Below, piece after piece: positions 33,209 to 44,556 of a stretch of 64,000 nt of DNA. Origin of the DNA: Xanthomonas rydalmerensis (GTDB taxonomy: Bacteria > Pseudomonadota > Gammaproteobacteria > Xanthomonadales > Xanthomonadaceae); the NCBI RefSeq assembly GCF_033170385.1, contig NZ_CP126170.1:1202001-1266000 (forward strand), given 5' to 3'. Every line of letters begins with the position of its first letter. Within the stretch, counting starts at the first letter, position 1. The notes under the pieces were generated by a model. The model was not told the DNA's origin. It searched no databases and saw only the letters and a program-made list of their open reading frames with translations. The translations under genes and the position numbers were made by a program.

Positions 33209-33829
33209 TCAGAAATACATCAGGTAGGCGACGCCGTAGGTGACCGGATCGAGCTTGGCCTTGCCGAGCTTGCTGCCATCGACCTCCACGTCGCTGCGCA
33301 TGCCGGTCCAGCGCGCGTCCACGCGGATCGCGCTGCGCTCGCCCACGGCGAAGTCCACGCCCGTATGCAGCGCCGGGCCGACGCTGTCCTTGAACTTCAC
33401 GTCATTGGACGAAAATGCGCCCTTGCCGTCGCTGCCGAGGAAGGCGGTGTAGTTGAGGCCGGCGCCGACGAACGGGGAGATGTCGCCGTTGCCGTTGAAG
33501 TGGTATTGCAGCGAGATGGTGGGCGACAGCATCCAGGCGCTGCCGATATCGCCGCCGCGGTCCACGCCGATCTTCTGCTGGCCGACCAGGCCCTGGATCT
33601 CCAGGCCGAGGTTGCCGCGGAAGAAGTACTCGTAACTGAACGACACGGCCGGCGCGGTGTCGGCGTCGAAGCGCTGGTCGCTGCCGCGCAGCGTGCCGTT
33701 GGAGCCGCCCGGCACCATGCCGTGCAGGCCGTAGCTGGTGGTGAAATGGCCGGCCGATTGCGCCGCAGCGGGCAGGGCGATGCTGGCGATGGCGGCGACG
33801 GCAAGGCGACGGAACAGGCGTGGCGGCAT
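33209..33829 (-). CDS. ompW: OmpW family outer-membrane protein (second copy)
   Basis: A 206-residue eight-stranded OmpW-type barrel. A signal peptide (LAVAAIASIALPAAAQ) is followed by family segments [64 protein letters not shown] and a C-terminal aromatic (YGVAYLMYF). It is a close paralogue of the OmpW at 34073-34702, with the same order of segments, so the pair arose by tandem duplication. ATG 33829 gives the signal peptide; upstream in-frame codons are not conserved. Small hydrophobic-molecule passage is the usual proposed role. Confidence 0.9.
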   Translation of the reverse strand: MPPRLFRRLAVAAIASIALPAAAQSAGHFTTSYGLHGMVPGGSNGTLRGSDQRFDADTAPAVSFSYEYFFRGNLGLEIQGLVGQQKIGVDRGGDIGSAWMLSPTISLQYHFNGNGDISPFVGAGLNYTAFLGSDGKGAFSSNDVKFKDSVGPALHTGVDFAVGERSAIRVDARWTGMRSDVEVDGSKLGKAKLDPVTYGVAYLMYF

Positions 33830-33893
33830 GGGAGACCCCGGTGGACGACGAGTGGGCGGATGCGAACCCGGTGTCGGCCCGGCGGGCGCCGAT

Positions 33894-33907
33894 CCACATC
33901 CGTGTGG
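33894..33907. promoter_or_regulatory. Perfect dyad CCACA-N4-TGTGG upstream of the second ompW
   Basis: CCACA-TCCG-TGTGG is a perfect inverted repeat centred about 71 bases before the ompW start at 33829. No known xanthomonad regulator site matches it exactly, so it is only a candidate operator or small hairpin. Confidence 0.3.
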
Positions 33908-34072
33908 CGCGTAGTCTGCCAGAGAAGCGCCGCGGACGCGCTGCGGCCGGCGTGTCCGCGTGCGTGGCCGCTGCCGACCTGGCGCCCGACCGGTGCCCGG
34001 GATGGCGCCACCGCGGCGAACGGCGCCAGTCCTGTCGGCGCCGTCGCACATGGCGGCGGCGCCGGAGCCTTT

Positions 34073-35864
<1,792 letters not shown>

Positions 35865-35972
35865 GACGCCTGGCGTCGTTCGCCGAGTGCGGACGGCGCG
35901 GCCTTGTGGCATCGACCGCGGCGGCGTGCCGCCGCCGGTCGAACGCCCGCGACACCGCGAACGGACGCAAAC

Positions 35973-36002
35973 AAAAAGGAGCGCATCGGCGCTCCTTTTT
36001 GC
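35973..36002. terminator. Strong bidirectional terminator after gapA
   Basis: A perfect 12-base-pair stem, AAAAAGGAGCGC with GCGCTCCTTTTT around an ATCG loop. With an A-run on one side and a T-run on the other, it can serve both gapA and the convergent BamE-like gene at 36103. Confidence 0.92.
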
Positions 36003-36102
36003 TGTGATAGGGCGTGGCGTGATGGGCTTTGCCGTCGCGACGGCGGCCCGACTGCTGCGGATGGAGACGGCGCGATGAGCACCGGCTCCGTCTCAGCCGC
36101 CG

Positions 36103-36564
36103 TTACAGCGCGTCCTTGGAGACGTTGCTTTCGCTCTGCTGGTAATCGGTGACTACGCCCTTGGCATCGAACTCCACTTCCAGGTCGTACGACTTGACGT
36201 TGCGCGCGCCGACACCATGCTCCTGCGCCTCGTTGACCGCAGGGCCGGTGTAGTAACCGGGCAGCATGCGCTTCAGCAGGCCGGTGGCGGTCTTGCGCGC
36301 CTTCTCGCCGTGGGATTCGCTGGGGCGATAGCTCCAAGACTTCTCGTAACCGCCTTCTTTCCCGGAGGTCCTGGAGACATAGGTGGGCTCGCCATAGATG
36401 GCGCGCACCTGCTCCCTGGTGGTCTTGCCGATGACGATGTTCTTCTTGACCGCATCAGGGGTGTAGAGCGCTGGATTGTCGACCTTTTCGGCCAGGGCGG
36501 GAGCGGCGAAGGACGCGGCCAGCAGCGTCGAGATCAGCAGGGTGCGAAAGGGTTTCATGGTCAT
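36103..36564 (-). CDS. Secreted BamE/SmpA-like small protein, function unknown
   Basis: A 153-residue exported protein: signal peptide (LLISTLLAASFAAPALA), no lipobox cysteine. The rest has the pattern of BamE/SmpA-type small beta-alpha folds: VKKNIVIGKTTREQVRAIYGEPTYV, then YEKSWSYRPS, and finally VEFDAKGVVTDYQQSES. Such folds occur in BamE, OmlA-like proteins and beta-lactamase inhibitors and often bind other envelope proteins. It is not BamE itself, because that is a lipoprotein. Start ATG 36564, with a second ATG two codons on. No operon partner. Function unknown. Confidence 0.7.
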   Translation of the reverse strand: MTMKPFRTLLISTLLAASFAAPALAEKVDNPALYTPDAVKKNIVIGKTTREQVRAIYGEPTYVSRTSGKEGGYEKSWSYRPSESHGEKARKTATGLLKRMLPGYYTGPAVNEAQEHGVGARNVKSYDLEVEFDAKGVVTDYQQSESNVSKDAL

Positions 36565-36855
36565 GTCCGTTTACCTGGGGAGTGGCGTCTGCAATCCAGC
36601 GTGCACCGGTCGCGTCGAGGCGATGCGTCGGTCCGGCATCAGCGCGGCGCAACGAGCTTAGGCATGGCGAAATGACGCCGTCAATACGGCATGCAGCGGC
36701 GTTCAGGCAGCGACGACACCTGTGTCGGCGATGCTCGTGGCCGGATCGCGAACGCGATGCGGCATGGCGTTGCCTGCGCATCGTGCCGACACAGCACGCA
36801 CTGCCCTGTGATCCGCTGCCGCTTTTTGCGCAGGACGCGGTGCGTCGTGTACCGA

Positions 36856-37932
36856 CTACAGCGCCTGCAGGATCAGCGAGTGCCAGCCGGTGCGGTAGGT
36901 TTCGTAGCCGGGCGAGGCGGCATGCGCAATGCAGTGCGGCCGGCCATCGAGGTCGATCAGCAACGCGCCGCGCGGTTGCTTGAACAAGGCCTCGCGGCCG
37001 TCGAAGTCGAGCCGCTCCTGCAGCATGCGTCCGGCCGAGTCGGCCAGCACCTGGCCCTGCGCGTCGACGATGCAGACGCGGCTGCGGCCCCATTCGGATT
37101 CGGACAGCGGCGTGCGCTGCACGATCGTCTGCGCCAGTGCGTCCCAGCGGAACACGATGCCCAGCACGCCGAGCACGCGGCCATCGATGCGGCCCCCCTC
37201 GCGGACCGTGCACGCGTACACCAGCACCCGCTCGCCATCGGCCAGCGCACTGGGGTGCACGCCCTGAAAGCTGAAGTCCTCGCCGCTGCGGGTGCGCATG
37301 GCGTGTTCGAACCACGGTTGTGCGGAGACGTCGCTGCCGACCGAGGCAAACTGCCGCGGCCGGCCGTTGGCGCGGATGCGGCCATCGCTGCCGGCCAGGA
37401 TCAGGTCGAAGTAAACCGTGTACGAATCCAGGATCTGGCCCATGCGCCGCGATGCGTAGGCCAGTGCATCGGCGTCGCTGTCGGCGCGTGCCGCCGCCAC
37501 GACCGCGGCGTCGGTGGCCCACCAGCGCACGTCGCAACTGCGCTCGTAGAGGTTGCGATCGATCAGGTCGATGTTGCTCAGCGCCAGTTCGCTGAGCCGG
37601 GTGCGGCGCACGTCGTCTTGCAGCCGGCCCAGCGTCTGCCGCATCTCCGCACTGGTGCGCGCGGCGACCTTGTCCAGGTCCTGCGTGGCTTCGGCCACGC
37701 GTCGCGACAGCCCGTCCATTTCCTGCGCGATGACGCTGAAGCCACGTCCGGCGGCGCCGATCCGCGCCGATTCGATGCGCGCGTTCATCGAGATCATGTG
37801 GGTAGTGCGGTTGATCGCGTCGATGCCCTGCAACGAGCGGCGCAGCTGGCCGAGCAATTGGTCGGACAGGCCGACGACCGCGCGGATATGGTCATCGATC
37901 CCCGCGTCGGCGGGGTGGGCGGGTAGGTTCAT
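36856..37932 (-). CDS. Soluble chemoreceptor-like protein: MCP signalling segment then Cache-like sensor
   Basis: A 358-residue protein with an unusual order. Residues about 15-100 form a short methyl-accepting signalling segment with the conserved core NARIESARIGAAGRGFSVIAQEM. Residues about 130-355 resemble a Cache/PDC sensor (YTVYFDLILAGSDGRIRANG, SAQPWFEHAMRT, VLGVLGIVFRWDAL, VCIVDAQGQVLADS, GYETYRTGWHSLI). In normal receptors the sensor is N-terminal and periplasmic and the signalling part follows membrane helices; here no signal peptide or membrane segment is seen. It may be a cytoplasmic receptor that inserts into chemotaxis arrays. The ligand is unknown. It is monocistronic. Confidence 0.8.
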   Translation of the reverse strand: MNLPAHPADAGIDDHIRAVVGLSDQLLGQLRRSLQGIDAINRTTHMISMNARIESARIGAAGRGFSVIAQEMDGLSRRVAEATQDLDKVAARTSAEMRQTLGRLQDDVRRTRLSELALSNIDLIDRNLYERSCDVRWWATDAAVVAAARADSDADALAYASRRMGQILDSYTVYFDLILAGSDGRIRANGRPRQFASVGSDVSAQPWFEHAMRTRSGEDFSFQGVHPSALADGERVLVYACTVREGGRIDGRVLGVLGIVFRWDALAQTIVQRTPLSESEWGRSRVCIVDAQGQVLADSAGRMLQERLDFDGREALFKQPRGALLIDLDGRPHCIAHAASPGYETYRTGWHSLILQAL

Positions 37933-38189
37933 TCATGCTGCCGGTGGGGTGGGAGGGAACAGCAGACGCACGACGTGGTAAGGGGTGTAGCGGCCGTCGA
38001 GCTAACGCCTTGAGGGTGGCGTGAAGACCGTCCGTCGGAACGTCGTGCCTTGCCCTGCCTGGGTTGCGGCCGCGTTCGCGGACCGATGCCGGCACCGAAC
38101 TCGTCTACCATCTGCGCCAGGTCCGGCGCTGCCGGACACCGGATGGGCGCCTTGTGGCGCCGCACCACCGCTGTGGAGATGCGAGTCGA

Positions 38190-40934
38190 ATGGAGATGTT
38201 GATCGTGCTGGTGGTGTTGGCGGTGCTGGCGGTGCCGGTGCTGTTGATCGTGACGCTGGTGGGGCAATCGCGTCTGCGCCAGCGGCTCGCCGCGTTGGAG
38301 GCGCAGGTCGCACGGATGGCCGCCGCCCCGGTGCCGCCTGCGACGGCCTGGGCCGGCCCCGTGGCCGCGGCCGCGGCCGGGAAGCCCGATGCTGCCGCCG
38401 AACCCGAGGTGGAGGCCGAGGGCCTGCCGATCGCGGCGTCCCTCGACCTCGCGCGTCCGCACCAGGTCGCGGAGGATGCCGGCGTGCCGCCGCCGCTGCC
38501 GCCGCCCTTGCCGGTGCCGCCGCAGGCCGACGATTTCGCGACGCTGGCCGCCGCCGTCGAACAGGCCGAGCGGGAGCAGGCGCAGGCGCGCGCCGCCGCC
38601 AGCGCCGCGATCGCTGCGCTGCATCGGCCGGATCCGATCGAGCGGCTGCTGGGCGGGATCAAACGCTGGTTCACCGAGGGCAACGTCCCGGTCAAGATCG
38701 GCATGCTGGTGCTGCTGGCCGGCGTCGCCGCGCTGCTGAAGTACGCCGGCGACCAGGGCTGGCTGCGCATGCCGATCGAGTTGCGTTATGCCGGCATCGC
38801 CGCCGCGTCGCTGGCCGGCCTGGCCTTCGGCTGGCGCCAGCGCACGCGCAAGCGCAGCTTTGCGCTGGCCCTGCAGGGCGGGGCGATCGGCGTGCTGCTG
38901 CTGACCGTGTTTGCCGCGTTCAAGCTGTCCGGGCTGATCCCCGCCGGCGCGGCGCTGGCGCTGAGCGTCGCGCTGGTCGCGGGCATGTGCGTGCTGGCGG
39001 TGGCGCAGGAGTCGCGCACGCTGGCGGTGCTGGGCACGCTGGCCGGCTTCCTCGCGCCGCTGTGGCTGTCCACCGGCAGCGGCAACCACGTCGCGCTGTT
39101 CTCCTACTACGCGCTGCTCAACGCGGCGGTGTTCGCGATCGCCTGGTACCGGCCGTGGCGGGTGCTGAACCTGCTCGGGTTCGGCTTCACCTTCGGCATC
39201 GGCACGCTGTGGGGCGTGCTGCAGTACCGGCCGGACAAGTTCGCCAGCACCGAGCCGTTCCTGCTGCTGTTCTTCGCCTTCTACCTGCTGATCCCGATCC
39301 TGTACGCGCGGCGCCAGGAGGCCACGCGCAGCACGCTGATCGACGGCAGCCTGCTGTTCGGCACGCCGCTGATCGCGTTCTCGCTGCAGGCCGGTCTGCT
39401 GCGCGGCGAGCGCCTGCCGCTGGCCTTCTGCGCGCTGGGCCTGGCGGCGATCTATGCGCTGCTGGCGGCGGCGCTGATCCGGCGCGCGCGCTTCGCGCTG
39501 CTGGGGCAGGCGTATGCGGTGCTGGCGGTGGGCTTCGCCACGCTGGCGGTGCCGTTGGCGCTGTCCGCGCGGGCCACCGCCAGCGTGTTCGCGCTGGAGG
39601 GCGCGGCGCTGGTGTGGCTGGGCCTGCGTCAGCGGCGCTGGCTGCCGCAGCTCAGCGGCGCCGGCCTGCAACTGGCGGCCGCGTTCGGCTTCACCGTGGG
39701 CCTGGACGCGGTGGCGCAGGACACCCAGGCGATCGTCAATGCCACCTTCATGAGCGCGCTGCTGCTGGCTCTGGCCGGCTTCGTCAGCGCCTGGTGCTAC
39801 CGCCGCGAGCGTGCCGCGCTGCCGGCGCTGGGCTACTACCTGTGGGGGCTGGCCTGGTGGTGCGGCATCGGCGTTGCCGAGATCCTGCGGTTCGTCGACA
39901 CCGATGCGCGTGCCGATGTGTTGCTGGCCTGGGTCGCGGTCAGCGGCTGGCTCGCCGCCGAAGCGCAGCGGCGCTGGCCGGCACCGGCATTGGCCGCGAC
40001 CACGCTGGGCAGCCTGGCGCTGGCGGTGCCGCTGGCGGCCTGGCAGGCCGATGCGCACGGGCAACCGTTTGCCGGGCATGGCGCCTGGGCCTGGGCGCTG
40101 TACGCCGTGCTCGGCGTGCGCAGCCTGCTGTGCCTGCGCGACAGTGGCGGCGGCGTGGCGCGCGCGGCGCAGTACGTGTGGTGGCTGGTGTGGCCGATCG
40201 TGGCCACCTTGCTGTGCGGCTGGCTGGCGCTGCACAGCGGTCTCGCCGCCGGCTGGCGCTGGATGCTGCTGGTGGCGCCCTGGCTGCTGGTCGCGGCGCT
40301 GTCGCTGTGGCGCTGGACCTGGTTGGCGGCGCCGCTGGGCGCGGCGTTCGCGCCGTGGCGCACGGCCTTGCAGAGCACCTACTTCGGCCTGCTCGCGGTG
40401 GCCTGGCTGTACAGCCTGGGCCGGCCTGGCAGCAGCGCGCCGCTGCCGTGGGTGCCGGTGCTCAACCCGCTGGAACTGACCCAACTGGCGCTGCTGGTGC
40501 TCGGCGTGCGCTGGACCCGCAGCCCCGAACTGCCGGCGCTGCTGCGTCCCTGGCGCACGCACCTGCTGGCCGGCGCCGGGTTCCTGTGGATCACCAGCGT
40601 CACCCTGCATGCGGTGCACTATTGGGCGGCGGTGCCGTGGCCCGGCGTGTTGGGCAATGGGGTGGCGCAGACCAGCCTGACCGTGGTCTGGAGCGTGCTG
40701 GGCGTGCTCGGCTGGGTGCTGGGCTCGCGGCGCGGCCAGCGCGGGCTGTGGCTGGCCGGTGCGGTGCTGATGGCGGTCGTGCTGGGCAAGCTGTTGCTGG
40801 TGGACCGCGGCAACCTCGGCAACGTCGCCGGCATCGCGTCGTTCATCGCTTACGGGCTGTTGTGTACCGTGGTCGGCTATCTGGCGCCGGCACCGCCGCG
40901 CGCCGCCGAACCGGCCGAGGAGGCCATCCCATGA
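38190..40934 (+). CDS. DUF2339 polytopic membrane protein
   Basis: A 914-residue membrane protein of the DUF2339 family. An N-terminal helix (MLIVLVVLAVLAVPVLLIVTL) is followed by a charged and proline-rich cytoplasmic segment (about residues 30-155). The typical entry RLLGGIKRWFTEGNVPVKIGMLVLLAG comes next, then some twenty or more hydrophobic helices to the end. Function is not established for the family; surface polysaccharide or cell-envelope roles have been suggested by context in others, which I cannot confirm here. ATG 38190 was chosen (ATG 38196 possible), as upstream codons are not conserved. It overlaps the DUF3999 gene by four bases; the two are a conserved pair. Confidence 0.87.
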   Translation: MEMLIVLVVLAVLAVPVLLIVTLVGQSRLRQRLAALEAQVARMAAAPVPPATAWAGPVAAAAAGKPDAAAEPEVEAEGLPIAASLDLARPHQVAEDAGVPPPLPPPLPVPPQADDFATLAAAVEQAEREQAQARAAASAAIAALHRPDPIERLLGGIKRWFTEGNVPVKIGMLVLLAGVAALLKYAGDQGWLRMPIELRYAGIAAASLAGLAFGWRQRTRKRSFALALQGGAIGVLLLTVFAAFKLSGLIPAGAALALSVALVAGMCVLAVAQESRTLAVLGTLAGFLAPLWLSTGSGNHVALFSYYALLNAAVFAIAWYRPWRVLNLLGFGFTFGIGTLWGVLQYRPDKFASTEPFLLLFFAFYLLIPILYARRQEATRSTLIDGSLLFGTPLIAFSLQAGLLRGERLPLAFCALGLAAIYALLAAALIRRARFALLGQAYAVLAVGFATLAVPLALSARATASVFALEGAALVWLGLRQRRWLPQLSGAGLQLAAAFGFTVGLDAVAQDTQAIVNATFMSALLLALAGFVSAWCYRRERAALPALGYYLWGLAWWCGIGVAEILRFVDTDARADVLLAWVAVSGWLAAEAQRRWPAPALAATTLGSLALAVPLAAWQADAHGQPFAGHGAWAWALYAVLGVRSLLCLRDSGGGVARAAQYVWWLVWPIVATLLCGWLALHSGLAAGWRWMLLVAPWLLVAALSLWRWTWLAAPLGAAFAPWRTALQSTYFGLLAVAWLYSLGRPGSSAPLPWVPVLNPLELTQLALLVLGVRWTRSPELPALLRPWRTHLLAGAGFLWITSVTLHAVHYWAAVPWPGVLGNGVAQTSLTVVWSVLGVLGWVLGSRRGQRGLWLAGAVLMAVVLGKLLLVDRGNLGNVAGIASFIAYGLLCTVVGYLAPAPPRAAEPAEEAIP

Positions 40935-42292
40935 TCCGACGTGCGCTGTGTCCGTTGCTGCTGGCCTGGCTGCCGCTGTGCGCCTTCGCCGCCAGCCAGC
41001 GCGACGATTACGCCCAGCAGTGGCCGCTGACCCTGCAGGACGCCGATGCCGGGGCCTATCGCGTGCAGCTCGACGATGCGGTCTACCGCAGCGCGCAGCG
41101 CGCCTCGTTGGGCGACGTGGAGGTGTTCAACGCGGCGGGCGATCCGTTGCCGGCCGCCTTGTTCGCCGCCGAGCAGGCCGAGACCACGCCGCGCCGGCAG
41201 CCGTTGCCGTGGTTTCCGCTGCCGGCCTCGCGCGATGGGCGCACACCGGACCTGGAGCTGATCGCCGAACGCGACCGTGACGGCAGCGTGCGCCGCATCC
41301 AGACCCGCGTGGCCAGTGGTGAAGCCGACGCCGGCGCAGGCTGGCTGGTCGACGCCAGCGCGCTGCACGCACCGTTGCGCGCGGTGTCGCTGCAATGGGC
41401 CGCCGCCGCGCAGCCGCAGCAGGCGCGCTACCGGGTCGAGGGCAGCGACGACCTGCGCGACTGGGAGGTGCTGGTGGCGGATGCGACCCTGGTCGACCTC
41501 AGCAACCAGGGACACCGGCTGCAGCAACTGCGCATCCCCATCGGCCGGCAGCTGCGCTACCTGCGCCTGCTGCCGCTGGCCGGCGCCAGCGCGCCGCCGC
41601 TGACCGGGGTGGAGGCCGAGCTGGCGCCCGCGCCGGTGGCCGCCGACTGGCATTGGCAGCAACTGGACGCAGTCAGCACCGACCCCGCGCAGCACAGCTA
41701 CGCCTTCGTGTCGCCGGGCCGCTACCCGGTGACGCGCGTGGACGTCGCCTTGCCCGGCAACAACGCGATCGAATGGCGCGTGCAGAGCCGCGACAGCGCC
41801 GAGGCGCCCTGGCAGGATCGCGCCGGTCCGTGGCTGGCCTACCAGGTCGGTGGCGGCAGCCGCTCGCCGCCGCAGGCGCTGACCGCGCCGGTACGCGACC
41901 GCTACTGGCGGCTGTTCGCGGCGCAGGACCCGGGCCGGCAGCGGCCGGCGCTGCGCCTGGGCTATCAGCCGGAGACGCTGGTGTTCCTGGCGCAGGGCGC
42001 GCCGCCGTATGCCTTGGCTGCCGGCAGTGCGCGTACCCAGCGTGCGCAGGCGCCGTTGGCCGCCGCGTTGCAGGCCTTGCATGTTCAGCGCGGGCCGCAA
42101 TGGGCGCCGGCCACCGCCAGCCTCGGCGCCGCACAGCCGCTGGCCGGCGCTGCGGCGTTGCAGGCGCCGCCGCCGCCGCGCGACTGGAAGACCTGGCTGC
42201 TGTGGGCGCTGCTGGTCGGCGGTGCGCTGCTGGTGGTCGGCTTCGCACTGAGCCTGCTGCGCAAACCCGGCGCCGCCGACGGCACGGGCTGA
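40931..42292 (+). CDS. DUF3999 secreted/membrane-anchored protein
   Basis: A 453-residue protein of the DUF3999 family: signal peptide ([16 protein letters not shown]), a long periplasmic beta-rich region with carbohydrate-binding-like segments ([60 protein letters not shown]). A single C-terminal membrane helix ([19 protein letters not shown]) is followed by a short tail. The discoidin-like pattern suggests binding of a glycan or envelope polymer. It overlaps the DUF2339 gene, so the two membrane proteins probably act as one unit. Function unknown. Confidence 0.85.
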   Translation: MIRRALCPLLLAWLPLCAFAASQRDDYAQQWPLTLQDADAGAYRVQLDDAVYRSAQRASLGDVEVFNAAGDPLPAALFAAEQAETTPRRQPLPWFPLPASRDGRTPDLELIAERDRDGSVRRIQTRVASGEADAGAGWLVDASALHAPLRAVSLQWAAAAQPQQARYRVEGSDDLRDWEVLVADATLVDLSNQGHRLQQLRIPIGRQLRYLRLLPLAGASAPPLTGVEAELAPAPVAADWHWQQLDAVSTDPAQHSYAFVSPGRYPVTRVDVALPGNNAIEWRVQSRDSAEAPWQDRAGPWLAYQVGGGSRSPPQALTAPVRDRYWRLFAAQDPGRQRPALRLGYQPETLVFLAQGAPPYALAAGSARTQRAQAPLAAALQALHVQRGPQWAPATASLGAAQPLAGAAALQAPPPPRDWKTWLLWALLVGGALLVVGFALSLLRKPGAADGTG

Positions 42293-42498
42293 CCGATCCG
42301 GCGATGGCGCGCACGCTGTACCGTGCGCGGCACCGCACCACCGCGATTTGCCGCTGTGCGGCCGACGCCGGACAATGCCGGTTTGACCGCCGCGCGGCGC
42401 TCGGCCGGCGTCCGTGCACCCGGCGTTCCGCAGCCGACGCCGATACTGCGTGGCTGGCGCTGTTTTCCCTTTGCAACCCCACGAAAGCGAGCAATCAC

Positions 42499-43674
42499 AT
42501 GTCCATCCTGCGAATGACCGATCTCGACCTGTCCGGCAAGCGCGTGCTGATCCGGCAAGACCTGAATGTGCCGATCGACAATGGCCTGATCACCTCCGAG
42601 CAGCGCATCCTGGCCTCGGTGCCGACGCTCAAGCACGCACTGGAGCAGGGCGCGGCGGTGATGGTGACCTCTCACCTCGGCCGGCCCAAGGAAGGCGTGT
42701 GGACCCAGGAGGATTCGCTGGAGCCGGTGGCGATCCGACTGGCCGCGCTGCTCGACGTCGACGTGCCGCTGATCCGCGACTGGGTCGATGGCGTGGACGT
42801 GCAGCCGGGGCAGATCGTGCTGCTGGAGAACTGCCGCATGAACGTCGGCGAGGGCAAGGACGACGAGGCCCTGGCGAAGAAGTACGCGGCGTTGTGCGAC
42901 GTGTTCGTGATGGACGCGTTCGGCACTGCGCACCGCGCGCAGGCGTCCACCCATGGCGTGATCAAGTTCGCGCCAGTGGCTGCGGGCGGCCCGCTGCTGA
43001 TGGCCGAGCTGGATGCGCTGGCCAAGGCGCTGGAACAGCCGGCCAAGCCGCTGCTGGCGATCGTCGCCGGCAGCAAGGTCTCGACCAAGCTGGAGCTGCT
43101 GTCCAATCTGGTGGACAAGGTCGACCAGCTGATCGTCGGTGGCGGCATCGCCAACACCTTCATCGCCGCGGCCGGGCATGCGGTGGGCAAGTCGCTGTGC
43201 GAGCCGGACCTGCTCGAGACCGCGCGCAAGATCGTGGCCGACGCCAACGCGCGCGGCGCGGCGATCCCGCTGCCGAGCGACGTGGTGGTGGCCAAACAGT
43301 TCATGCCTGATGCCGAGGCCACGGTGAAGGCCGTCACCGACGTCGCCGACGACGACCTGATCCTGGACATCGGCCCGCAGACCGCTGCGCACTACGCCGA
43401 CCTGATCGCCAAGGCCGGTACCGTGGTCTGGAACGGCCCGGTCGGCGTGTTCGAATTCGACGCTTTCGGCAAGGGCACCGAGACCCTGGCGCGGGCGATT
43501 GCCGCGTCGCCGGCGTTCTCCATCGCCGGCGGCGGCGACACCCTGGCCGCGGTCGACAAGTACGGCATCGCCGAGCAGGTCAGCTACATCTCCACCGGCG
43601 GCGGCGCGTTCCTGGAGTTCCTGGAAGGCAAGACCCTGCCGGCGGTGGCCGCACTGCAGGCGCGCGGCGCGTGA
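42499..43674 (+). CDS. pgk: Phosphoglycerate kinase
   Basis: A 391-residue phosphoglycerate kinase, moving phosphate from 1,3-bisphosphoglycerate to ADP. Diagnostic segments: [17 protein letters not shown] at the start, [52 protein letters not shown] and the nucleotide-binding [13 protein letters not shown]. Length is normal. ATG 42499 follows GAAAGCGAG. Its stop overlaps the GTG start of the HAD phosphatase, so the two are coupled; pyk and fba follow on the same strand. Confidence 0.97.
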   Translation: MSILRMTDLDLSGKRVLIRQDLNVPIDNGLITSEQRILASVPTLKHALEQGAAVMVTSHLGRPKEGVWTQEDSLEPVAIRLAALLDVDVPLIRDWVDGVDVQPGQIVLLENCRMNVGEGKDDEALAKKYAALCDVFVMDAFGTAHRAQASTHGVIKFAPVAAGGPLLMAELDALAKALEQPAKPLLAIVAGSKVSTKLELLSNLVDKVDQLIVGGGIANTFIAAAGHAVGKSLCEPDLLETARKIVADANARGAAIPLPSDVVVAKQFMPDAEATVKAVTDVADDDLILDIGPQTAAHYADLIAKAGTVVWNGPVGVFEFDAFGKGTETLARAIAASPAFSIAGGGDTLAAVDKYGIAEQVSYISTGGGAFLEFLEGKTLPAVAALQARGA

Positions 43675-44321
43675 GCGCCGCCGACGTTCTGTTCTTCGAC
43701 CTGGACGGCACCCTGGTCGACTCGGAGGCCGGCATCGTCGGCAGCCTGCGCCATGCCTTTGCCGAACTGGGGCAGCCGCTGCCGACGCCGGCGCAGTTGC
43801 GCGCCTGGATCGGCCCACCGCTGCGCGACAGCTTCCAGCAGCACTTCCCCGACGACGCGGCATTGGTGGAGCGGGCGCTGACGCTGTACCGCAGCCGCTA
43901 CGACAGCCACGGCTGGCGCGAGCACACGGTGTTTCCGGACATCGGCGCAGCGGTGGAGGCGATCGCCGCGGCCGGCCACCGCCTGGCGGTGGTGACCTCG
44001 AAGAACGAGCGCTTCGCGCGCCGCATCGTCGAGCATCTGCCGTTCGGCGCCCGCTTCGAGGACGTGATCGGCGCCAGCGACGACGGTGCGCGCCGGGCCA
44101 AGCCCGAGCTGATCGCCGAGGCGCTGCGGCGGCTCTCTGTCGTGCCGGCGCAGTGCCGCATGATCGGCGACCGGCGCATGGACATCGACGGCGCGCGCCA
44201 CCACGGCATGCGCAGCATCGGCGTGCTGTGGGGCTTCGGCGATGCCGAGGAACTGCGCCAGGCCGGCGCCGATGTCCTGGCGCAGACGCCGGCGCAGTTG
44301 CCGGCGCTGGTCGCGGCCTGA
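43671..44321 (+). CDS. HAD-family phosphatase (phosphoglycolate phosphatase-like)
   Basis: A 216-residue HAD hydrolase, subfamily IA. Motif I is [15 protein letters not shown] (nucleophile Asp and acid/base Asp), motif II is VVTSKNE, motif III lysine is in RRAKPELI, and motif IV is [12 protein letters not shown]. The cap domain lies between about residues 17 and 80. It probably dephosphorylates a small metabolite such as phosphoglycolate or a glycolytic side product. The GTG start overlaps the pgk stop (GTGA), which indicates translational coupling and suggests a repair or housekeeping role for glycolysis. Substrate not proven. Confidence 0.88.
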   Translation: MSAADVLFFDLDGTLVDSEAGIVGSLRHAFAELGQPLPTPAQLRAWIGPPLRDSFQQHFPDDAALVERALTLYRSRYDSHGWREHTVFPDIGAAVEAIAAAGHRLAVVTSKNERFARRIVEHLPFGARFEDVIGASDDGARRAKPELIAEALRRLSVVPAQCRMIGDRRMDIDGARHHGMRSIGVLWGFGDAEELRQAGADVLAQTPAQLPALVAA

Positions 44322-44323
44322 GG

Positions 44324-44361
44324 CCCCTGCATGCGTCGGCGTGTCCGGCGCATGCGAGGGG
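44324..44361 (+). terminator. Hairpin after the HAD phosphatase gene
   Basis: CCCCTGCATGCG pairs with CGCATGCGAGGGG (one bulged base) three bases after the stop codon. No T-run follows, so it is a possible weak terminator or mRNA 3'-end structure. Confidence 0.4.
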
Positions 44362-44556
44362 CGCCATGCACGGCATGGCGCACGCTGCGATCGCCGCTGC
44401 AACGTCCGCAGGCCGGCGTCTGCGGGCGTGGCGTGACCACATACTGTCCCGCATTGTCCGGTCGCTATGCCGGGCCGCGCGTGCGTCTATGCCGAAATGC
44501 CATGCCGTGTGATGGGCGCGTGTGCTAGCTTTGAGCGCTTTTCCAAGGATGCCGTC

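Noticed and set aside
36103..36564. BamE (outer-membrane assembly lipoprotein)
   Set aside because: Fold pattern is similar, but there is no lipobox cysteine after the signal peptide.
38021..42292. Long plus-strand open frame (1423 codons) spanning DUF2339 and DUF3999
   Set aside because: Only its last part is the real DUF3999 frame, starting at 40931. The upstream part is out of frame with DUF2339 and has no family features.
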